In this document: one piece after another, positions 15,417 to 19,413 of the stretch
How positions within the stretch are numbered: the stretch's first letter is position 1
Layout of the letters: every line of letters begins with the position of its first letter
Assembly: GCA_030609865.1 (NCBI GenBank)
Contig: JAUWSZ010000002.1
Location: 1-19,413, forward strand
DNA: 19,413 nucleotides
Reading direction: 5' to 3'
Source: a bacterium
GTDB lineage: Bacteria; Desulfobacterota; DSWW01
The notes under the pieces: generated by a model
Told to the model about the DNA's origin: nothing
Database searches by the model: none
What the model saw: the letters and a program-made list of their open reading frames with translations, nothing else
Position numbers and translations under genes: made by a program

Positions 15417-15781
15417 CTACCTCCATGTAATGCTAGGTTCATTCCTCAATGGTATTCGCCGATACAGATTCTTGGGATAGCCGATGCACATGGCGTCCAT
15501 GGCCTCCTCCCCTTTCGGGAGTCCGATAGCTTTGCGCGTGGGGGGCCATAGCTGGACAGCCGCCAGGAAAAAACCTGCCCAGACGGTTACCAAATCATAC
15601 GGAATCGCTGCGAGTTCAAAGTAAGCCATGCGGATGGTGTGCGTTTCCCGGCCCACGTAATGTTTTCCCATGCCGCGAGGACCTGTGAGAATGACGAGGT
15701 GCGGAGTTCCCCGGAATACGGAGTCTTCCCCCTGCTCCCACAAAGAACGCACTTGTCAGGATCAACAGTGATTAAACTCAT
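15417..15781 (-). pseudogene. Internally deleted nitroreductase with N-terminal 4Fe-4S domain
   Basis: The 5' end is intact: GGGAGGAATAC ribosome-binding site, ATG 15781, then MSLITVDPDKCVLCG, the start of a ferredoxin domain. Directly after this, in a different frame, sequence continues as WEQGEDSVFRGTPHLVILTG and ends MCIGYPKNLYRRIPLRNEPS-ITWR with TAG at 15417-15419. That is the well-known C-terminal end of ferredoxin-nitroreductase fusions (RGAPHLIV, WAGFF, WPPTRKAIGLPKG, GYPK-x-x-Y-x-RIPxRNEP). The remaining Fe-S cysteines and the N-terminal flavin-binding half are gone. By family length (about 270 residues) roughly 140-150 codons are deleted, with the junction near 15737-15742 and out of frame. 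The 111-codon frame opening at 15752 is the surviving C-terminal part, not a gene with its own start signal. Confidence 0.75.
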
Positions 15782-15830
15782 GTATTCCTCCCTTATCCTT
15801 TACCAAGAATTGCAACAGGCATGAGCTGCC

Positions 15831-16817
15831 TCAAAGGCGCCGAACTCGAACAACGGTCTTTCCGGTGGAGCGGCGTTGTCCGAGCTTTCCGAGTGCGGCT
15901 GGGATCTCCTCAAAGGGGATCTCGCATTCGACCTGGCCGTGGATTGCACCTTCCCGCCCGCGTGCCAACAGCCGATCGTGCACCTTCTCGAGAAAGGGCT
16001 TGCCATAGGCGCCGACGAAGACTCCCACCACCGACGCATTCTTCCGCACCAGCGTCTCGGTCGGGGCATCGTGCCAGGCTCCGCTCGCGTAGCCGATGGC
16101 GAGCAAGCGTCCCTCGTTGGCGATACAGCGGAGTGCCAAATCGAAGGTTTCTCCCCCCACCGGGTCGTAGATGACGTCGGCACCCCGCCTCCCGGTGGCC
16201 TCTTTCACGCCCGCCACCACATCCGCTTCCCTGTGATCGATGACAACGTGGGCTCCACAGCGCCTGCATACTTCGACCTTCTCCTTTCCGCCCGCGACGG
16301 CGATCACCCGGCCTCCAAGCGCTCGGCCGAGCTGAATCGCCGCTGTGCCGGTACCGCCGGCGCCTCCGAGCACGAGCAGGGTCTCGCCGGGACGAAGTTG
16401 GCCGCGCGTTTCGATCCCCAGAGATGCGGTGTGATAGGAGATGAGGAAACATGCCGCCTCGGCGGAATCCATCTTCTCCGGCGCCGTAAAAGTGGAGCCA
16501 TCGGGGGCTAACGCCTCTTCGGCGAAGCCACCAAAACCCCGGTAGAAGGAGGTCAGCGCCATCACACGCGCGCCGACAAGCGTCTTGGCATTGGCGCCCG
16601 CGGCCGTCACTACGCCGGCCACCTCCTGGCCCGGAATGAAGGGCAGTTCGGGTTTGAACGGATAGATCCCACGACACATGAATACATCGGGAAGCCCGAG
16701 GGCTGCGGCATCGACCCGGATCCTCACCTCGTCCGGGTTTGGCTCCGGAATGTCGGCCTCACCAAGCGCGATCACTTCGCCGGGTTCTCCGTGTCGCTGG
16801 ACTTTCCACGCTCTCAT
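15831..16817 (-). CDS. NADPH:quinone oxidoreductase-like MDR enzyme
   Basis: 328 residues. The frame extends to 16937, but ATG 16817 (MRAWKVQRHGEPGEVI) has GGAG 8 bases upstream and matches the family N-terminus. Domain order is the GroES-like catalytic fold (PNPDEVRIRVDAAALGLPDVFMCRG, PFIPGQEVAGVV) then a Rossmann fold with GGAGGTGTAAIQLGRALGGRVIAVAG, and DVIYDPVGGETFDLALRCI. No zinc-binding Cys cluster is visible, so it belongs to the zinc-free quinone oxidoreductase/enoyl-reductase branch. Likely a cytoplasmic NADPH-dependent reductase of quinones, enones or enoyl-CoA thioesters. It lies 25 bases downstream of the FadJ-like gene, probably in one transcript, consistent with acyl-CoA metabolism. 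Sampled lines have 60-75% GC, far above the gene just upstream. Confidence 0.9.
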   Translation of the reverse strand: MRAWKVQRHGEPGEVIALGEADIPEPNPDEVRIRVDAAALGLPDVFMCRGIYPFKPELPFIPGQEVAGVVTAAGANAKTLVGARVMALTSFYRGFGGFAEEALAPDGSTFTAPEKMDSAEAACFLISYHTASLGIETRGQLRPGETLLVLGGAGGTGTAAIQLGRALGGRVIAVAGGKEKVEVCRRCGAHVVIDHREADVVAGVKEATGRRGADVIYDPVGGETFDLALRCIANEGRLLAIGYASGAWHDAPTETLVRKNASVVGVFVGAYGKPFLEKVHDRLLARGREGAIHGQVECEIPFEEIPAALGKLGQRRSTGKTVVRVRRL

Positions 16818-16842
16818 CTCATTTTCTCCGTAAACATATTCT

Positions 16843-18969
16843 TCAATTGTAGAATGTCCTCTTCTTCTTCCCCAGTTCTCTAATGAGTGAACACGCTTCA
16901 AATCTCTTGCCGTCCAAGTCTTGAGCATACTGATCAAGCACTTTCAAGATATTGTCCAACCCCCGTGAATCAGCATATTTCAGTAATCCCCCTCTAAATC
17001 TTGGAAATCCGATTCCAAAAACAATGCCCAAATCGATCTCCTCTACGGTTCTTACAACCTGGTCTTGTAGCACAGTTGCCGCCTCATTGATCATCGGGAT
17101 GATAACTCTTTCTTGAATCTCTTTTTCACTCATTTTGATCTTCTGGGCCGGAAGGTATTCTAAGATATCCTTATTGATTTCCAATTTTCGTCCCCGATCA
17201 TCGTAATGAAAGAACCCTTTCTTTCTCTTCTTCCCATCATACTCAAGATTAGACAGTCCTTCATACATTGCCGCCGGTTTGAACCGATCCCCAGTCGTCT
17301 CATTCAAGATGCTGACGAGCTTGAGCATAACATCGATTCCAACCTCATCCAGTAAGTGACAAGGCCCCTTTGGCATCCCAAAGTCTAAGCAAGCCCGTTC
17401 CAATTCATCGATTGGGACACCTTCATCCAAAAGATAGAGTGCCTCATTGACAAAGGGAGTCAAGATTCTATTTACCAAGAAGCCTGGCGCGTCCTTTACC
17501 ACCACGGGAACCTTCTTGACTCTTACTGCCCAATCATACAAAGCAGAAATAGTCTCAGCAGAGATTTGATCATGGGTAATGATTTCAACCAAAGGCACTC
17601 TGTTAACTGGGCCAATAAAGTGAAGACCTGCGAATCTTTCCGGTTTGACAAAAAACGAGGCCATCTCGTTTGCGGATAGTGACGAAGTGGTACTCGTTAT
17701 CAGACAATCGTCACGCGCCTCTTTTTCAATCTCGGCTAGAATCCTCTTCTTCGTCTCCATTTCCTCAACCACTGCTTCCACCACTAAATCGATGTTCTTG
17801 AACCCACGGTAATCCAGTTGAGCCTTGATAGAGCCTTGCTTTCTCTTGCATTCATCCTTACTTATCTTGTTTCTCTCCAGTGCGTTAGCAAAGATGTTCC
17901 CGGCTTGTTCAAGACCCATTTCCAGCGCCCTCGTATTGATATCTTTCATTCTTGGACTCATGTCATTGTTGGCCATGAGCCAGGCAATTCCTCCCCCCAT
18001 CGTTCCGGCACCAACAACAGCCCCAGTCCTTATGATCAGTTTTTCTTTCTCACAAACCGGGCCTCTATATTGTTGACTATTGGCATGTAAGAAGTAGATG
18101 TTCTGCAAATTCCTGCTCTGCTCAGATACGGCGAGCTCTCCCAGAAGTTGTGCTTCTCTTTCCAAGTATGTTGATCGAGGCTCACCAAGTGAGGACTCCA
18201 AGAGATCTAGAATTCGAAGTGGGGCCTCATAATGTCCTTTGGTCTTCTTTAGCACGGATTCGCGGGCCCTTCTGAGAATCGATTTTCGTGCAGCAAGATC
18301 AGGCGTTACACCGCTCTCCACGGGGCCCTTAAGGCATACCTCCTCATTCTGGCCCCAAATATGTTTCGAAATGGCCATCTCCAATAGCCTTTCTTTGCCG
18401 TATACCTGATCGACCAAACCCATTGCCTTGGCTGTTTCTCCTTTGACCAACCGGCCCGATAACATCAGATCGAGTGCGTTCGGCAAATCAATTCTTCGCG
18501 GCAATCGATAGCTACCTCCAAATGCCGGCAAGAGTCCTAAGCTTACCTCGGGAGCTCCTAATACGGTTTGCGGAGAATCTGAAACCAGGATGGTCTTGCA
18601 AGCAAGGGCCAGTTCGAAACCGCCACCCAAACAAACCCCGTCCACACAAGCGATCGTGGGGATCAAGAGATCCTCGACTTGATTGTAGGTCTCCTGGCCT
18701 TGCTGCGCGCCTTCAATACCAGCTTGCACATCCTTTAAGTCTCTAATCACCGATACGTCCATACCGGCCAAGAAAACATTCTTCTTATAAGAAAAGAATA
18801 TCAATCCAGAAACATCGTCTTCTTGTTTTTCTGTTACCTCTCTTAAAGCAGTGTCAAGTTCTCCCATTGTCTCCAAATCAAGTGTTGTCATCGGCTTTCG
18901 TGATTTCTTGCCGAACCCTATCCGTGCAATTTGATCTATGATCTCAAAAGTAATTTTTCTATATTCCAT
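16843..18969 (-). CDS. FadJ-like enoyl-CoA hydratase/3-hydroxyacyl-CoA dehydrogenase
   Basis: 708 residues, ATG 18969 with AAAGGGGA. Residues 1 to about 190 are enoyl-CoA hydratase: VDGVCLGGGFELALACKTIL with Glu119 and LGAPEVSLGLLPAFGGSYRLPR with Glu141, both catalytic glutamates retained. From about 310 is the NAD-binding dehydrogenase: GAVVGAGTMGGGIAW, VEAVVEEMETKKRILAEIE, and GLHFIGPVNRVPLVEI with His450 equivalent to the catalytic His. The C-terminal domain follows (PGFLVNRILTPFVNEALYLL, later GIGFPRFRGGLLKYAD). It hydrates 2-enoyl-CoA and oxidises the 3-hydroxyacyl-CoA in beta-oxidation. Odd points: the usual HFFNPV reads HFIGPV (Asn to Gly) and NTSSL reads TTSSL. GC by sampled lines is about 47-50%, much lower than its downstream neighbour, suggesting a different origin. 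No thiolase partner is in the window. Confidence 0.93.
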   Translation of the reverse strand: MEYRKITFEIIDQIARIGFGKKSRKPMTTLDLETMGELDTALREVTEKQEDDVSGLIFFSYKKNVFLAGMDVSVIRDLKDVQAGIEGAQQGQETYNQVEDLLIPTIACVDGVCLGGGFELALACKTILVSDSPQTVLGAPEVSLGLLPAFGGSYRLPRRIDLPNALDLMLSGRLVKGETAKAMGLVDQVYGKERLLEMAISKHIWGQNEEVCLKGPVESGVTPDLAARKSILRRARESVLKKTKGHYEAPLRILDLLESSLGEPRSTYLEREAQLLGELAVSEQSRNLQNIYFLHANSQQYRGPVCEKEKLIIRTGAVVGAGTMGGGIAWLMANNDMSPRMKDINTRALEMGLEQAGNIFANALERNKISKDECKRKQGSIKAQLDYRGFKNIDLVVEAVVEEMETKKRILAEIEKEARDDCLITSTTSSLSANEMASFFVKPERFAGLHFIGPVNRVPLVEIITHDQISAETISALYDWAVRVKKVPVVVKDAPGFLVNRILTPFVNEALYLLDEGVPIDELERACLDFGMPKGPCHLLDEVGIDVMLKLVSILNETTGDRFKPAAMYEGLSNLEYDGKKRKKGFFHYDDRGRKLEINKDILEYLPAQKIKMSEKEIQERVIIPMINEAATVLQDQVVRTVEEIDLGIVFGIGFPRFRGGLLKYADSRGLDNILKVLDQYAQDLDGKRFEACSLIRELGKKKRTFYN

Positions 18970-18972
18970 GTG

Positions 18973-18991
18973 GGTCCCCTTTTGTGGGGCC
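18973..18991 (-). promoter_or_regulatory. Hairpin covering the ribosome-binding site of the FadJ-like gene
   Basis: The leader reads GGCCCCACAAAAGGGGACC on the minus strand: CCCC pairs with GGGG, and GG with CC past one bulged A, around a 6-base loop. The ribosome-binding site AAGGGGA lies in the 3' arm and ATG follows at 18969, so the structure could mask initiation. Base pairing is seen; a regulatory role is inferred. Confidence 0.3.
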
Positions 18992-19041
18992 AGTCAAATC
19001 ACTCCCGGTACAGCGCTGATGCGACTCACTATATCTTCCTT

Positions 19042-19413
19042 CTAAAAGTAGTCATCTATATGTGATAGCATGGCCGTCGCATCCCTCTGAAAATGGACAT
19101 TCGCAGGATAGGGGCTGTCCATTTTGCGTGCATCCTGTGCAATGACCCACTCCATGTCCTCTCTGAATGCTTCTTTATCCTTCTTCCTGCTGTACAGGTA
19201 TTTCGCTCTTCCCCACCTGGCGTAGAGCCACTTCGGCCCGGCTTCCACGGCCTTATCAATAAATTCCTCAGCCTTCTTCAGGCTCCCGCCCATAATCCTC
19301 GGGATGTTGGTATAATAGAATCCCCAAGCATAATATGGATGACCACCCGCCCATGTAGGGTCGATTTCGAGCATTCTTGTCATCACTTTCTTTATTCCAC
19401 GCGCCAAATGCAG
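19042..19413 (-). CDS. C-terminal part of a TRAP transporter TatT-like protein (5' end beyond window)
   Basis: The frame is open at the right edge (two codons, Leu-His, precede the first Met) and ends with TAG at 19042-19044, giving 124 codons. The segment WAGGHPYYAWGFYYTNIPRI then MGGSLKKAEEFIDKAVEAGPKWLYARWGRAKYLYSRKKDKEAFR has the alternating helices of TPR-like repeats. It matches the end of the TatT (TRAP-associated T component) family: GG-x-H-x-x-x-G-x-Y-Y, P-x-x-x-GG-x-x-KA, then a final helix ending DDYF. TatT proteins are periplasmic or lipid-anchored trimers thought to aid TRAP uptake of hydrophobic ligands. Signal peptide and first half are outside the window. The FadJ-like gene starts 72 bases downstream on the same strand. 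Confidence 0.78.
   Translation of the reverse strand: MHLARGIKKVMTRMLEIDPTWAGGHPYYAWGFYYTNIPRIMGGSLKKAEEFIDKAVEAGPKWLYARWGRAKYLYSRKKDKEAFREDMEWVIAQDARKMDSPYPANVHFQRDATAMLSHIDDYF

Noticed and set aside
16818..16937. 40-residue N-terminal extension of the quinone oxidoreductase
   Set aside because: It overlaps the end of the FadJ-like gene, and the family N-terminus and a good ribosome-binding site support ATG 16817.
1..19413. CRISPR arrays, tRNA or rRNA genes, transposases, integrases, toxin-antitoxin genes
   Set aside because: No regularly spaced repeats, cloverleaf-like sequences or mobile-element proteins were recognised on either strand by reading; a short tRNA could still be missed without a covariance search.

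Overview
The window looks like chromosomal DNA from a lipid-, aromatic- or steroid-degrading Gram-negative bacterium. My best guess is an anaerobic member of the former Deltaproteobacteria (Desulfobacterota). The guess rests on gene content: a long-form acyl-CoA dehydrogenase, a FadJ-like bifunctional beta-oxidation protein, the DUF1302/DUF1329 envelope pair, a DUF362 ferredoxin protein, GltD-type iron-sulfur flavoproteins and a TRAP-associated TatT-like protein. No rRNA or other taxonomic marker is present, so the assignment is tentative. Most genes are moderately GC-rich; one (16843-18969) is clearly lower in GC.

Layout. 1-1506 (minus) is the N-terminal 502 codons of an acyl-CoA dehydrogenase that runs off the left edge. 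It is divergent from a large secreted lipoprotein of the DUF6351 alpha/beta-hydrolase-like family (1854-4400, plus). Between them lies a short coding remnant resembling the C-terminus of a cation diffusion facilitator. After the lipoprotein comes a multidomain peptidyl-prolyl isomerase (4530-5819, plus; cyclophilin plus two parvulin-like domains). Its apparent signal peptide sits upstream in the same frame but is cut off by a TAG codon.

The core of the window is a divergent redox and envelope cluster. On the minus strand, one probable operon encodes a 961-residue fusion of a CrtI-like FAD oxidoreductase with a GltD-like Fe-S/FAD/NAD(P)H module (8787-11672), then DUF1329 (7441-8790, 4-base overlap) and the DUF1302 barrel (5831-7378). 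On the plus strand, across a 314-base promoter region, are a DUF362 protein with a two-cluster ferredoxin domain (about 12020-13147) and a second CrtI-like flavoprotein (13166-14599). My inference is that DUF1302/DUF1329 bring in or export a hydrophobic substrate and the two flavoproteins oxidise, reduce or isomerise it, with electrons moving through the Fe-S modules. I know of no described system with this composition.

The right part holds a SnoaL/NTF2-like protein (14668-15105), a region of gene decay (about 15106-15830) with two readable remnants (a membrane-anchor fragment and an internally deleted 4Fe-4S nitroreductase), an MDR-family quinone-oxidoreductase-like enzyme (15831-16817), a FadJ-like enoyl-CoA hydratase/3-hydroxyacyl-CoA dehydrogenase with altered dehydrogenase motifs (16843-18969), and the C-terminal part of a TatT-like protein (19042-19413). 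All are on the minus strand. The beta-oxidation genes at both ends fit a catabolic neighbourhood that processes CoA-activated acyl chains.
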